This document shows positions 27,802 to 37,629 of a stretch of DNA of 64,000 nucleotides, in pieces (the first letter of the stretch is position 1; each line of letters starts with the position of its first letter). Under the pieces are notes generated by a model. It did no database searches and had not been told where the DNA came from. It saw nothing but the letters and a program-made list of their open reading frames with translations. This DNA comes from Arthrobacter sp. Leaf234. Lineage in GTDB: Bacteria; Actinomycetota; Actinomycetes; Actinomycetales; Micrococcaceae. The stretch lies in assembly GCF_001422665.1 (NCBI RefSeq), contig NZ_LMLU01000007.1, positions 184,892 through 248,891 on the forward strand, read 5' to 3'. The position numbers and the translations under genes were made by a program.

Positions 27802-29142
27802 ATGCAGGAGTTACGCCTGGTGGGTGTCCATGAGGATGGCGGACATCTGCTTCTGAGCGGTGAGACGGGTACGTCCTTCAGACTGCCCATCGACGACGCA
27901 CTGCGCACTGCGAGCACGGGTGGGTCGGAGGAGACGGCCACGCCGGCCTCCGCCCCGGCGCAGGACCTCCGGCAGCCCCCACGCCAGAAGGCGGCCAAGG
28001 CGCCCGTGCATCTCACGCCCCGTGACATCCAGGCACGGATCCGCGCCGGGGCGACGGCGGAGCAGGTCGTCGCCGAGTCCGATCTCGACCTGGCGCACGT
28101 CCGACGCTACGAAGGCCCCGTGCGTGCCGAGCGGGACTACGTCGCCTACCTCGCCCAGCGCGTGGAGGTGGCCTCGCCCCTCCCCAGCCACGACGGCTAC
28201 CGCTCCGCCTTCGGCGATGCTCCCGCGCTGCTCGGTGACATGGTGTCCTACCGCGTCCAGAGCTACGGGATCGATCCGGGGTCTCTCGAATGGGATTCCT
28301 GGCGCCTGCAGGACGGCTCCTGGCACGTCGAGGCCTCCTTCGACCTGCCCGAGGACTTCGCGGTCGATCTCGGCGAGCAGCCCCCGGCGCACTGGACGTA
28401 CAACCCGACGCGGAAGACCGTGGCGAACGGCAACCGGTGGGCGCAGGTGCTCAGTGAGCTCGAGCCGCTCGACGGTCCCCTGCCCTCGCGCCGCCTGAGC
28501 GCCGTCGCCGATCGCGTGTTCGACTTCGAGGCGGAGAAGGAGGAGGAAGCACCGGGGTCGGTAGAGACGGACCAGGACGGCCTGCTCGACGTGCTGCGCT
28601 CGCGCCGGGGCCAGCGCCTCGGCGCGGACGAGGACGGCGACGACGCCCTCGCCGAACTCCTCACCCGCGGCAGCATCCCCGCAGCACACCCGCGCGACGG
28701 TGAGGCGCCCGACGGTCCCGTCGACGACCCGTCCGAGGACCCCGCGCAGGAACGCGACACCCTGATCCCCGGTCTGTCACTCGCGCCGAGGGCCGGAGGG
28801 GACGGCCTGGACGAGTCCGACGACGCGACGGCGTATCACGAGGACGGGACGCCGCGCCTCTACGACGGGGTCAGTACCGAGACACGCGAGATCAGCATCT
28901 TCGCGCAGCCCTCGCGCCGGCTGCAGCCGCTCGCTCCCCCGAAACCCCCGTCCGACGACGCCTCGGCGCGCCCCGCTCAAAGCGCCCAGGACCCGGGTCA
29001 GCAGGCGGGTCGGGAGGCCGGGAGGAACAGCCAGAAGGACGCAGCGGACGGCACCGGGCCCGCACCCGAGCGGAAGGCCAAGCCGAAGCGGTCGAGTGTC
29101 CCGAGCTGGGACGACATCGTGTTCGGCCGCAAGGGCGACTAG
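27802..29142 (+). CDS. sepH: Septation protein SepH
   Basis: A 446-residue SepH. In Streptomyces and mycobacteria this protein binds FtsZ and promotes filament assembly at division sites. The conserved N-terminal DUF3071 (1-170) reads LRLVGVHEDGGHLLLSGETG with a helix-turn-helix at about 80-120 (RDIQARIRAGATAEQVVAES). The long C-terminus is acidic and disordered, ending in the typical short motif VPSWDDIVFGRKGD. ATG 27802 follows GGAGG at 5 bp; a TTG one codon earlier is less likely. The gene stands alone between DUF4193 and the convergent tdk. Confidence 0.95.
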   Translation: MQELRLVGVHEDGGHLLLSGETGTSFRLPIDDALRTASTGGSEETATPASAPAQDLRQPPRQKAAKAPVHLTPRDIQARIRAGATAEQVVAESDLDLAHVRRYEGPVRAERDYVAYLAQRVEVASPLPSHDGYRSAFGDAPALLGDMVSYRVQSYGIDPGSLEWDSWRLQDGSWHVEASFDLPEDFAVDLGEQPPAHWTYNPTRKTVANGNRWAQVLSELEPLDGPLPSRRLSAVADRVFDFEAEKEEEAPGSVETDQDGLLDVLRSRRGQRLGADEDGDDALAELLTRGSIPAAHPRDGEAPDGPVDDPSEDPAQERDTLIPGLSLAPRAGGDGLDESDDATAYHEDGTPRLYDGVSTETREISIFAQPSRRLQPLAPPKPPSDDASARPAQSAQDPGQQAGREAGRNSQKDAADGTGPAPERKAKPKRSSVPSWDDIVFGRKGD

Positions 29143-29173
29143 CACCAGCCGGACACCGCCTCTGCACGCACGA

Positions 29174-29189
29174 CGGGCGGATCCGCCCG
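29174..29189. terminator. Palindrome between convergent sepH and tdk
   Basis: CGGGCGGATCCGCCCG is a perfect 16-bp palindrome midway between the two convergent stops. It may serve as a bidirectional terminator, though there is no T tract. Confidence 0.45.
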
Positions 29190-29212
29190 GACGAGCACTG
29201 CACGGCGTCGGG

Positions 29213-30034
29213 TCAGGCCTGCACCGATGCCTGGCCGGAGAGCGTCCGGTCCTTGCCCGCATCCGGTCCCGCCGTCGGGCCCTGCTCGAACGGCAGGGGC
29301 ACCTGGTTGACGTACAGCGAGGGCGACGTGCGTGAGGTCTGCTGTCGCATGTGGTGCCGCCGGCACAGCGTCTCGTAGCCGACGGTCGCTCCACGGGGCG
29401 CAGGTCCCGTCGTGGACGCCGGTCCGCCGGACACGTCCTCCCCTGCACCGGATGCCGGCCCGGCCGCATCGGTGGGCTGCGGGACGGGACCGGCGCCGTC
29501 GGACTGGTCCACGTCCCCCACGACCATCTGGTCCCCCTCGACGACCATGACGCCGTCGAGGGTGCGGGCGTTGTGCGTGGCCCGCTTCCCGCACCAGCAC
29601 AGGGCCTCGACCTGCAGGACCTGCACGCGGTCCGCCAGCTCGATGAGCCGCTGCGACCCCGGGAAGAGGCGGGTCCGGAAGTCCGAGGTGATGCCGAAGC
29701 CGAAGACGTCGATGCCCATCTCGTCGACGACGCGCGCGAGCTGGTCGATCTGCTCGATGGAGTAGAACTGCGCCTCGTCGCAGATCACGTAGTCGATGCG
29801 CGCACCCATGGTCTGGCGCGCGGTCAGATCCGCCCAGAAGTCCGTGTCCGGGAAGACCTCGACGGCGGGTACCTGCAGGCCGAGCCGGCTCGAGATCATC
29901 GACTCCCCCGCACGGTCGTGGGAGCTGAACAGCACTCCGCGCCGGCCGCGGGCCTTGTGGTTGTGGTCCATCTGCAGTGCGAGGGTCGATTTCCCGCAGT
30001 CCATGGTGCCCGAGAAGAACAGCAGCTCAGCCAT
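29213..30034 (-). CDS. tdk: Thymidine kinase with lasso-loop insertion
   Basis: A 273-residue type II (TK1-like) thymidine kinase for thymidine salvage. The P-loop is FFSGTMDCGKSTLALQ, the DEAQ motif VICDEAQFYS, and the zinc site CWCGKRATHNAR with a second half CRRHH. Between the two zinc halves, in the lasso region that closes over thymidine, there is an extra stretch of about 40 residues rich in Gly/Ala/Pro/Asp (about residues 172-212). A further 40-residue tail follows the enzyme. ATG 30034 overlaps the previous gene by 8 bp and gives the usual MAELLFFSGTMD start. Confidence 0.93.
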   Translation of the reverse strand: MAELLFFSGTMDCGKSTLALQMDHNHKARGRRGVLFSSHDRAGESMISSRLGLQVPAVEVFPDTDFWADLTARQTMGARIDYVICDEAQFYSIEQIDQLARVVDEMGIDVFGFGITSDFRTRLFPGSQRLIELADRVQVLQVEALCWCGKRATHNARTLDGVMVVEGDQMVVGDVDQSDGAGPVPQPTDAAGPASGAGEDVSGGPASTTGPAPRGATVGYETLCRRHHMRQQTSRTSPSLYVNQVPLPFEQGPTAGPDAGKDRTLSGQASVQA

Positions 30035-31229
30035 GCCCCGTGCCCGTCGTCCGCCCACGGCGCCCGTCGCCCACCGGTGCTGCGAGGGTCAGGAGCGGGA
30101 TCTCGCGCTCCGCCCTGGTGAGCGAGCCGTGCTGGCCCACCATCTCGAACGCCGCGGGCTGCGACCGCCGCCCGTCCACGAGGGCGATCCCCTCCCGTGC
30201 GAGCACGAGCAGGTCCCCGATCCTCGGCAGGACGACGTCGCTCACCGTGCCGAAGTACCCGTGCGCCACCGCTTCCTGGCGGGTCATGATCCAGGCCCGG
30301 TTGCCGAACGCCTCCTGCCAGCGCTCCGCGAGGAGTTCACGCTCAGGAGCGCCGAGTGCCGGCTCGAGGTACAGGTGCAGCATCCGCGCCTCCCCACCCG
30401 TATGGGCGACGCCGTCGAGCAGGTCCGGGCGCTCGGAGTAGTCGATCCGCTGCGAGCGCGCGACATCCACCATCCCGTGGTCGGCGGTCAGCAGCAGCAG
30501 CGTGTCCGACGGGACGCGGCGTGCGAGCAGCTTCAGGGCGGCGTCGAGGTCCTCGAGCGCGGTGATCCACTGCGGCGAGTCGACCCCGTACCGATGGCCG
30601 GCCTTGTCGAGGTCGTTGACGTAGAAGTAGACGAGCGCCCGAGGGGCGGCGGCGAGCTCCGTCGCGGCCGCATCGATGCGCGCGTGGATCGTGTTCTCCC
30701 CGACGAAACGCCCCCCGCGCAGCGCCGCGCGCGTCATGGGCGAGTCGGCGAAGCGGGGCTGGCTCACCGTCACCATCGGGAGGTGTTCGGCGACGCGCTC
30801 GAAGACGGTGCGGTGCGGTTGCCAGGCCTGCGGATCGACACCGGGATCCCAGCGGCCCAGCATATTCACCACCCTGCCCTGGTCGGGGTCCAGGACGTCG
30901 TAGCCGACCATGCCGTGCTGGCCCGGGGCGAGGCCCGTACCGAGGCCGGCGAGGGACGCCGCGGTGGTCGAGGGGAACGCGGAGGACAGGGTCCTCGCAG
31001 TCCCGAGGCCCTCGCGGAGGAACGGGGCGTGCGCGGCATATCTGCGCAGCAGGGTCATCCCGAGTCCGTCGACCATGACCACCGCGATCCGGCGCGCGGC
31101 AGGCAGGGCGAGGGCGTTGGTGAAGCCGTCGACGCCGAGCGCGGCGGCCGCACTCGTCATCACCTCGGAGACTGTGGACACGCCGTAGGCGGGCGGAGCC
31201 GGGAGGGGCTCCCTGTGCTGTCGGGGCAT
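30027..31229 (-). CDS. Alkaline phosphatase-superfamily nucleotide phosphodiesterase
   Basis: A 400-residue metal-dependent phosphodiesterase or pyrophosphatase of the NPP type. Metal ligands are recognisable: VVMVDGLGMTLL, the nucleophile Thr in AFPSTTAASLAGLGTG, YVNDLDKAGHRYG, LTADHGMVD, and a late HG in VGQHGSLT. There is no signal peptide, so a cytoplasmic role is likely; the substrate is unknown. It lies 6 bp after the DUF5998 gene and overlaps tdk by 8 bp, so the three form an operon. Confidence 0.88.
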   Translation of the reverse strand: MPRQHREPLPAPPAYGVSTVSEVMTSAAAALGVDGFTNALALPAARRIAVVMVDGLGMTLLRRYAAHAPFLREGLGTARTLSSAFPSTTAASLAGLGTGLAPGQHGMVGYDVLDPDQGRVVNMLGRWDPGVDPQAWQPHRTVFERVAEHLPMVTVSQPRFADSPMTRAALRGGRFVGENTIHARIDAAATELAAAPRALVYFYVNDLDKAGHRYGVDSPQWITALEDLDAALKLLARRVPSDTLLLLTADHGMVDVARSQRIDYSERPDLLDGVAHTGGEARMLHLYLEPALGAPERELLAERWQEAFGNRAWIMTRQEAVAHGYFGTVSDVVLPRIGDLLVLAREGIALVDGRRSQPAAFEMVGQHGSLTRAEREIPLLTLAAPVGDGRRGRTTGTGHG

Positions 31230-31235
31230 CGGCCG

Positions 31236-31913
31236 CTACCGCTGGTGGTGGGCCCGCGTGAACCGGCCTGCGAAGCCCGGCTGGCGACGCGGCGCCACGT
31301 CCGGGCCGGCGAAGTACCCGCCACCCACGGGGCTCGCCGTGTTGACCTTGCGCAGGGCGCGGGCGAACGCCTTCGCGTTCTGGACCGCCTGCGCGCCGTC
31401 CGCCTCGGCGCTGACGCGCAGCACGATGTCCTCCTGGGCCACCGTCCCCGTGAAGCCGTGGTCGGCGTCGCACTGGGGGTCCCCGCAGCTCGCCGGACCG
31501 ATGTCGAGCCGCTGGGCGCCCGACCAGGCGATGGCGAGGGTCACCTCGCGCGTCTGGTCGCTGGGTTTGTAGTCCTGGGGCTGCGCGTAGAGGTAGCTCA
31601 GGACCACCGAGCGGATCTGGCTGACGGGCACCGACTCCGTGGAGATCTGCGCCGTGACCTGTTCGCCGGCGTCGTCGAGCTGCTGGTCGTCCACGTGCGT
31701 GATGACCAGCATGTCCTCGGTCAGCACGAGCACCGTGATGTGCCGGTGCACCTCGGTCCGTTCGAAGTGGGTCTCGAGATGCGCGACGTGGGACAGGGGT
31801 TCACGCCCGTCGAGGGCATCGTGCACCACGTCGGCCACGAGTCGGGGGTAGAAACCAGCCCGCTCGAGGGACGCATCGAGGTCGCGCCACGTGGCGGAGG
31901 GCGATGGGGTCAT
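31236..31913 (-). CDS. DUF5998 protein
   Basis: A 225-residue soluble protein of unknown function, recognised as DUF5998 from LERAGFYPRLVADVVHDAL, ETHFERTEVHRHITVLVLTEDMLVITHVDD and YLYAQPQDYKPSDQTREVTLAIAW. It contains CGDPQCDADHGFTG, a short Cys/His/Asp patch that might hold metal. ATG 31913 is taken; an in-frame GTG 18 bp upstream is possible and has no better ribosome site. It is first in the operon with the phosphodiesterase and tdk, an arrangement known to me from other actinobacteria. Confidence 0.83.
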   Translation of the reverse strand: MTPSPSATWRDLDASLERAGFYPRLVADVVHDALDGREPLSHVAHLETHFERTEVHRHITVLVLTEDMLVITHVDDQQLDDAGEQVTAQISTESVPVSQIRSVVLSYLYAQPQDYKPSDQTREVTLAIAWSGAQRLDIGPASCGDPQCDADHGFTGTVAQEDIVLRVSAEADGAQAVQNAKAFARALRKVNTASPVGGGYFAGPDVAPRRQPGFAGRFTRAHHQR

Positions 31914-31960
31914 GCTCCCAGTTTCCCCCACCGGGCCGCCCAGCGCCTAACCCGGTGGCG

Positions 31961-34816
31961 TCAGTCCCGCATGGCGCGGCGCGCGCTGTCGGTCCGCCGC
32001 TGCGGGTTCCCGACGTCGATCGCGGCGCTCAGGACGGTCAGCCCGGACGTCGCGACGAGCACCGGGTTGAGGTCGAGCCGGGCGATCTCGGGATGGTTGT
32101 CCTTCAGCAGCGCGACCCGCGCCAGCAGGTCCTCGATCGCGGGGACGTCGGCCGGCGGCAGGCCCTGGTACCCGAACAGCTTGCGGCTCGCGCGGGGAGA
32201 ACGCACCAGGTCGGCGGCGTCCACCGTGCTGAGCGGAGGGACGGCGTGCGCCCAGTCGTCGAGGAGGTTGACGGCGTCGCCCGCGAGACCGAAGGACACC
32301 ACCGGTCCCATGAGGGGATCCTCGATGGCGCGGATACTGCAGGCCTGGCCCGCCGGCGCCATGGACTGCACCTCCATGCCGAAGCTCCCGAACGGGGCCA
32401 GGACACGTTCCATCTGGGCGATGTTGCGCCGGAGCGAGGCGGCATCGTCGATGCTCAGGCGCACCCCACCGAGATCGAGGCGGTGCCGCAGGTGTTCGTC
32501 CATCGTCTTCAGGGCGACGGGCCAGCCCAGGCGTGTCGCCTCGGCGACTGCCTCCTCGGCCGTGGTGAACCGCGCAGAGGGCAGCAGGCGGATGCCGTAG
32601 GCGGCCATCAGCGCGACGCACTCCTCGCCGGTGAGGCGCGACAGCTCGACGTCGGCGACGCGCCTCCGCGCCGTCGCGAGGACAGCGGCCGCGGCGTCGA
32701 CGTCGACCCCCTCCGGGTCGAGGAACTCGCCGTGGTCCCGTGCACGCCATCGCGCGTACCGGACGACGGCGCCGAGGGCGGCGAGGGCCGCACCGGGACT
32801 CGTGAAGCAGGGCAGTCCGCGCTGCAGCGGGAGCGCCAGCGGCGTCGCGGCCTGTCCGTCGGCCGCCGTCGTGACAGGTCCCGCAGGCGCTCGCGACGGT
32901 CCCGCGGGTGCGGACCCGTCGTGCGCTGCTTCCACCTGCACGCCACCCTTCCCCTCGCCCTCCGGCGTGGCGTCCAGCGGAGCCGGGCTCACGCCGCCCG
33001 CCGACGCGGCGGTGACGAGCCCGTCGAGCTGCAGGGCGGCGTCGAGGATGCCGGTGAAGGAGGCGACGACCGGCTTGCCCGCGGATTCCGCGCACCGCTG
33101 CAGGCAGGCGGCGACGGACTCGGCGGTCAGCCCGCGCGCCGGCAGGGTCGTCACGACCGCCGCGTGGACGGCCGGATCGGCGAGGGCACCGTCCACCGCC
33201 GCGGCGAGGGCAGGCAGGGCGACGGACTGCCCGGCGTCGAGCTGCAGGTCGGTGTGGAGGCGGGCGACCGTCATGCCCTGCGACACGACGCCGTCCGCCA
33301 CGACCTTGCCGAGCGCGGAGGAGTTGCTGAACACGGCGATCCCGCCACCCCCGGGCAGCGGCTGGCTCGCGACGATCTGCGCGATGTCCATCAGCTGTTC
33401 CGTGGTCTCGACGCGCATCACGCCGGACTGCCGGAGCATCGAGTCGAGCGCTCCCGGCGGCGCCTGGCTGGTCCGCACGGCGTGCCCGGGCGGGAGCTGG
33501 AGGCCGGTGACGTCGGACTTCGCCACGATCACGGGTTTGGTGCGGGCTAGCCTCCGGGCGATCCTCGAGAACTTCCTCGGGTTGCCGATGGACTCGAAGT
33601 AGAGCCCCACAGCACGGGTGGAGGGATCGTCCTCCCAGAACTGCATGGCGTCGTTACCGGACACGTCGGCGCGGTTGCCCGCCGAGATGACGGAGGAGAC
33701 GCCGAGGCCGCGGCGGTGCGCACTGGCGTAGAGGAGGACCCCGAGTCCCGCCGACTGGCTGAAGAGGGAGAGGGCCCCCCGCTCCGGCAGGTCGGGTGCC
33801 ATCGACGCGTTGAGGCGCACCAGGGGATCGGTGTTCACCAGGCCGAGGGACGCCGGTCCCACGACCCGCATGCCGTGGGCCCGCGCCCTGTGCACGAGGG
33901 CGCGCTGCCGCACCATGCCCTCACCGGCGTCGTCGGCGTAGCCCGCGGTCACCACCAGGAGGCCCTTCACGCCGGCACGCGCGCAGTCGTCCACGACGGC
34001 GTCGACCTCCTCGTGGGGCACGGCGATCACCGCGAGGTCGACCTGCTCGGGCACCTCGGCGAGGGAGGCGTACGAGATCATGCCGCCGAGCTCGAAGGCC
34101 TCGGGATTGACCGCGTGGATGCGGCCCGTGAATCCGCCGTCCACGAGGTGCTCCAGCAGCGCGTGGCCCACCGTCCCCCACTCACGGCTCGCGCCGATGA
34201 CGGCGACCGACGACGGCGTCAGGAGCTCGGCCATGCTCCGCGCCTCCGCGCGGTGCTCCCTCGCCTCCATCACGGCCTGCGACTTCCGCGTGGGGTCGAT
34301 GTCGAAGCTGAGCATCACCACGCCGTCGTCGAAGTGGCGCTCCACCTCGTAACCCGCCTCGGCGAAGACCGTGATCATCTTCCGGTTCTCGGGAAGCACC
34401 TCGGCGGAGAACCGCCGGATCCCGTTCTCGCGAGCGGCCACCGCGAGGTGCTCGAGGAGGATCGACCCCACGCCGCGGCCCTGGTGGTGGTCCGAGACGT
34501 TGAAGGCCACCTCCGCCTCGAGGGGATCGTCGAGGCGGTCGTACCGGCCGATCCCGATGATGTCCGCACCCCGCGTGATGACGAACGCAACGCGGTCCCG
34601 GTGGTCCACCTCGGTGAAGCGCGTCAGCTCCTTGGCGCTCAGCTTCGCCTTGTAGGTGAAGAAGCGGAGGTAGATCGATGCCTGGGACTGGCGTACGTGG
34701 AAGGCCTGGACCGCATCGGCGTCCGTCGGCGAGATGGGCCGCAGGTGCGCCGTGCCGCCGTCGCGCAGGATGACATCAGCCTCCCAATATTCCGGGTATT
34801 GTCCGTCCGCCACCAT
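31961..34816 (-). CDS. PatA-type protein acetyltransferase (GNAT plus acyl-CoA synthetase-like)
   Basis: A 951-residue fusion. The N-terminal GNAT domain (about 15-190) has FNVSDHHQGRGVGSILLEHLAVAARENG, the acetyl-CoA loop. An NDP-forming acyl-CoA synthetase module follows: CoA-binding domain (from about 205, VAVIGASREWGTVGHALL), ligase CoA domain (DVTGLQLPPGHA region), a Gly/Pro/Ala-rich linker (about 600-660), and ATP-grasp (from about 730). The GNAT-first order matches Streptomyces PatA, which acetylates and inhibits AMP-forming acyl-CoA synthetases. Whether the second module still makes acetyl-CoA or only senses ligands cannot be told. It is divergent from parC. Confidence 0.88.
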   Translation of the reverse strand: MVADGQYPEYWEADVILRDGGTAHLRPISPTDADAVQAFHVRQSQASIYLRFFTYKAKLSAKELTRFTEVDHRDRVAFVITRGADIIGIGRYDRLDDPLEAEVAFNVSDHHQGRGVGSILLEHLAVAARENGIRRFSAEVLPENRKMITVFAEAGYEVERHFDDGVVMLSFDIDPTRKSQAVMEAREHRAEARSMAELLTPSSVAVIGASREWGTVGHALLEHLVDGGFTGRIHAVNPEAFELGGMISYASLAEVPEQVDLAVIAVPHEEVDAVVDDCARAGVKGLLVVTAGYADDAGEGMVRQRALVHRARAHGMRVVGPASLGLVNTDPLVRLNASMAPDLPERGALSLFSQSAGLGVLLYASAHRRGLGVSSVISAGNRADVSGNDAMQFWEDDPSTRAVGLYFESIGNPRKFSRIARRLARTKPVIVAKSDVTGLQLPPGHAVRTSQAPPGALDSMLRQSGVMRVETTEQLMDIAQIVASQPLPGGGGIAVFSNSSALGKVVADGVVSQGMTVARLHTDLQLDAGQSVALPALAAAVDGALADPAVHAAVVTTLPARGLTAESVAACLQRCAESAGKPVVASFTGILDAALQLDGLVTAASAGGVSPAPLDATPEGEGKGGVQVEAAHDGSAPAGPSRAPAGPVTTAADGQAATPLALPLQRGLPCFTSPGAALAALGAVVRYARWRARDHGEFLDPEGVDVDAAAAVLATARRRVADVELSRLTGEECVALMAAYGIRLLPSARFTTAEEAVAEATRLGWPVALKTMDEHLRHRLDLGGVRLSIDDAASLRRNIAQMERVLAPFGSFGMEVQSMAPAGQACSIRAIEDPLMGPVVSFGLAGDAVNLLDDWAHAVPPLSTVDAADLVRSPRASRKLFGYQGLPPADVPAIEDLLARVALLKDNHPEIARLDLNPVLVATSGLTVLSAAIDVGNPQRRTDSARRAMRD

Positions 34817-34941
34817 AGACTCAGGGTAGTCGGCATCCCCTGCGGTGTCGCAGGCCCGGCCGTCACCGGAGCCGCGCCGCGGGGTGGACGCAGGCACAGC
34901 ACCCCGTCATCACCCCCCGAACCACTGAGGAACAGCCGCAC

Positions 34942-37557
34942 ATGGCCAGGCGCCAGACCCCCGCTCCGCCGGAGGATTTCACCGAGAAGATCATCGACGT
35001 CGACGTCGAAGCCGAGATGGAGGAGTCCTTCCTCGAGTACGCGTACTCGGTCATCTATTCGCGTGCCCTGCCGGACGCTCGCGACGGGCTCAAGCCCGTG
35101 CAGCGGCGCATCCTCTACATGATGTCCGACATGGGGCTGCGTCCCGACCGCGGCCATGTGAAATCCGCCCGCGTGGTGGGCGAGGTCATGGGGAAGCTCC
35201 ACCCGCACGGTGACAGCGCCATCTACGACGCCATGGTCCGCATGGCCCAGGACTTCTCCCTGCGGCTGCCCCTCATCGACGGGCACGGCAACTTCGGGTC
35301 GCTCGACGACGGACCGGCGGCCGCGCGCTACACGGAAGCCCGTCTCGCAGCAGCGGCGCTGACCATGACGAACCACCTCGACGAGGACGTCGTCGACTTC
35401 ATCCCCAACTACGACAACTCGCTCGAACAGCCCGAGGTGCTCCCGGCGGCCTTCCCCAACCTCCTCGTCAACGGTGCGAGCGGGATCGCGGTGGGCATGG
35501 CGACGAACATGCCGCCGCACAATCTCGGCGAGGTCGTCGCCGCCGCACGTCACCTGATCGCGAACCCCGACGCACCGCTCGAGGACCTCATGCGGTTCAT
35601 CCCCGGCCCGGACCTCCCGAGCGGCGGGAAGATCGTCGGGCTCGACGGCGTGCGCGACGCCTACGCGACGGGCCGCGGCTCGTTCAAGACCCGGGCGACG
35701 GTCAAGGTGGAGCAGCTCTCCGCGCGGCGGACAGGCCTCGTGGTGACCGAGCTGCCCTACACCGTCGGCCCGGAGAAGGTGATCGAGCGCATCAAGGACG
35801 CCGTGACCGCCAAGAAGCTGCAGGGCATCTCGGACATCGTCGACCTCACCGACCGGAAGCACGGGCTGCGGCTCGTGATCGAGCTCAAGAACGGGTTCAA
35901 TCCGAATGCCGTCCTCGCGCAGCTGTACCGGTTCACGCCCATGGAGGATTCCTTCGGCATCAACAACGTGGCGCTCGTCGACGGACAGCCCCGCACCCTG
36001 GGGCTCGTGGAGCTCCTGCAGGTCTATGTAGCGCACCGCATCCTCGTGGTCCGCCGTCGCACCTCCTACCGGCTGCAGCGCAAGCGCGACCGCCTGCACC
36101 TCGTCGAGGGCCTGCTCGTCGCCATCGTGGACATCGACGAGGTCATCCAGATCATCCGTTCGTCCGACGAGTCCTCCGCCGCGCGCGAGCGCCTGATGGC
36201 CATCTACGATCTCACCGAGATCCAGGCCAACTACATCCTCGAACTGCGCCTGCGCCAGCTCACCCGCTACTCGCGCATCGAGCTCGAGAAGGAGCAGGAG
36301 CAGTTGCGTCTCGAGATCGCCGAGCTGGAGGCGATCCTCGGGTCGGAGGAGCGCCTGCGGACCCTCGTCTCCGACGAGCTCGCGGCACTGTCCGAGCAGT
36401 TCGCGACACCACGCCGCACGGTCCTCCTCGAGTCCGAGGCGGCCGCCCCGCTCAAGGGGTCCAGCCTGCCCGCTCCCGCGGGCAAGGGGGCGAAGGCCGT
36501 CATGCCGCTCGAGATCGCCGACGACCCCTGCTGGGTCCTGCTCTCGGCCTCGGGTCAGCTCGCCCGGACGTCGGACCGGGAGCCTCTTGCCGACGGCCAG
36601 CGCATCAAGCACGACGCCTTCCGTTCCGTGCTGCCGTCCACGGCCCGCGGCGAGGTAGGTGCGGTGACGTCGGCGGGTCGCATGATCCGCCTGCAGGTGA
36701 TGGACATGCCGGCCCTCCCGCCCACGGCCGGAGTGCCGAATCTCGCGGGCGGCGTGCCGTCGACGGAGTTCATCACCCTCGAGCGCGGGGAGCGCCTGAT
36801 AGGACTCGCTCCGCTCAACGGCGTGGTGGCTCTCGGCACGGCGCAGGGCGTGGTGAAGCGCGTGCAGCCGGACCATCCGCTGAACAGGGACGACTGGGAG
36901 GTCATCTCGCTGAAGCCGAAGGACGCCGTCGTGGGTGTCGCGACCGCCGCGGACGAGGACGATCTCGTCTTCGTCACCCGCACGGCCCAGCTCCTGCGCT
37001 TCCCGGCGTCGGCCGTGCGGCCGCAGGGCAGGACCGCCGGCGGGATGGCAGGCATCAAGCTGGGGGCCGGGGACACCGTGCTGCACTTCGGCGCCGTCGC
37101 GGCCGGCGACGGCCAGGCCGTCGTCGTGACGGTCACGGCTGCGGGAGATGCACTGCCGGGGACCTCGGCCGGCTCGGCCAAGGTCACCGAGTTCGCCGAG
37201 TACCCGGTCAAGGGACGCGCGACCGCGGGAGTGCGCGCCCACCGTTTCCTTCGCGGCGAGGAATCGCTCTCCCTGGCCTGGGCCGGTCACGGTCCGGCGA
37301 GGGCCGCCTCCACGAACGGCGTGGCGCGGGCCCTGCCGACCGAGCACGGACGCCGGGACGGATCCGGCGTGCCCCTCACGCAGCAGATCGACGCGGTCGG
37401 CCCGGCGCTGAAGGGACTCCTCGAGCCCGGGAGATCGGGAGCGGAGGCTCCGGTCGGGAAGACGCAGCCCGCGAACGATGATGCTCCGGATACGGTCAGG
37501 GCGGTCGACGGCTCGGCCGGTGGAACACCCGACGACGCGCAGGGCACCCTGCTCTAG
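34942..37557 (+). CDS. parC: DNA topoisomerase IV subunit A
   Basis: An 871-residue type IIA topoisomerase A subunit, which cuts and rejoins DNA to decatenate chromosomes. The winged-helix region has [30 protein letters not shown] (the Ser and Asp linked to quinolone susceptibility are intact) and the catalytic Tyr in [10 protein letters not shown] (about residue 133). A coiled tower and a C-terminal beta-pinwheel (about 510-820) follow. It is called ParC rather than GyrA because a parE-like gene lies nearby and the pinwheel lacks a clear GyrA box; gyrAB should be elsewhere. GAGGA precedes ATG 34942. Confidence 0.9.
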   Translation: MARRQTPAPPEDFTEKIIDVDVEAEMEESFLEYAYSVIYSRALPDARDGLKPVQRRILYMMSDMGLRPDRGHVKSARVVGEVMGKLHPHGDSAIYDAMVRMAQDFSLRLPLIDGHGNFGSLDDGPAAARYTEARLAAAALTMTNHLDEDVVDFIPNYDNSLEQPEVLPAAFPNLLVNGASGIAVGMATNMPPHNLGEVVAAARHLIANPDAPLEDLMRFIPGPDLPSGGKIVGLDGVRDAYATGRGSFKTRATVKVEQLSARRTGLVVTELPYTVGPEKVIERIKDAVTAKKLQGISDIVDLTDRKHGLRLVIELKNGFNPNAVLAQLYRFTPMEDSFGINNVALVDGQPRTLGLVELLQVYVAHRILVVRRRTSYRLQRKRDRLHLVEGLLVAIVDIDEVIQIIRSSDESSAARERLMAIYDLTEIQANYILELRLRQLTRYSRIELEKEQEQLRLEIAELEAILGSEERLRTLVSDELAALSEQFATPRRTVLLESEAAAPLKGSSLPAPAGKGAKAVMPLEIADDPCWVLLSASGQLARTSDREPLADGQRIKHDAFRSVLPSTARGEVGAVTSAGRMIRLQVMDMPALPPTAGVPNLAGGVPSTEFITLERGERLIGLAPLNGVVALGTAQGVVKRVQPDHPLNRDDWEVISLKPKDAVVGVATAADEDDLVFVTRTAQLLRFPASAVRPQGRTAGGMAGIKLGAGDTVLHFGAVAAGDGQAVVVTVTAAGDALPGTSAGSAKVTEFAEYPVKGRATAGVRAHRFLRGEESLSLAWAGHGPARAASTNGVARALPTEHGRRDGSGVPLTQQIDAVGPALKGLLEPGRSGAEAPVGKTQPANDDAPDTVRAVDGSAGGTPDDAQGTLL

Positions 37558-37629
37558 CCCCTCCCGGCCGGGCTGGTGGCCGCCCGTCCTCCTGGCGCGG
37601 CGTGGCGTCCCGTGGTCGCGCGGGAAGGG

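Noticed and set aside
34942-37557. DNA gyrase subunit A
   Set aside because: The presence of a parE-like gene nearby and conserved actinobacterial placement favour topoisomerase IV; a GyrA box is not evident.
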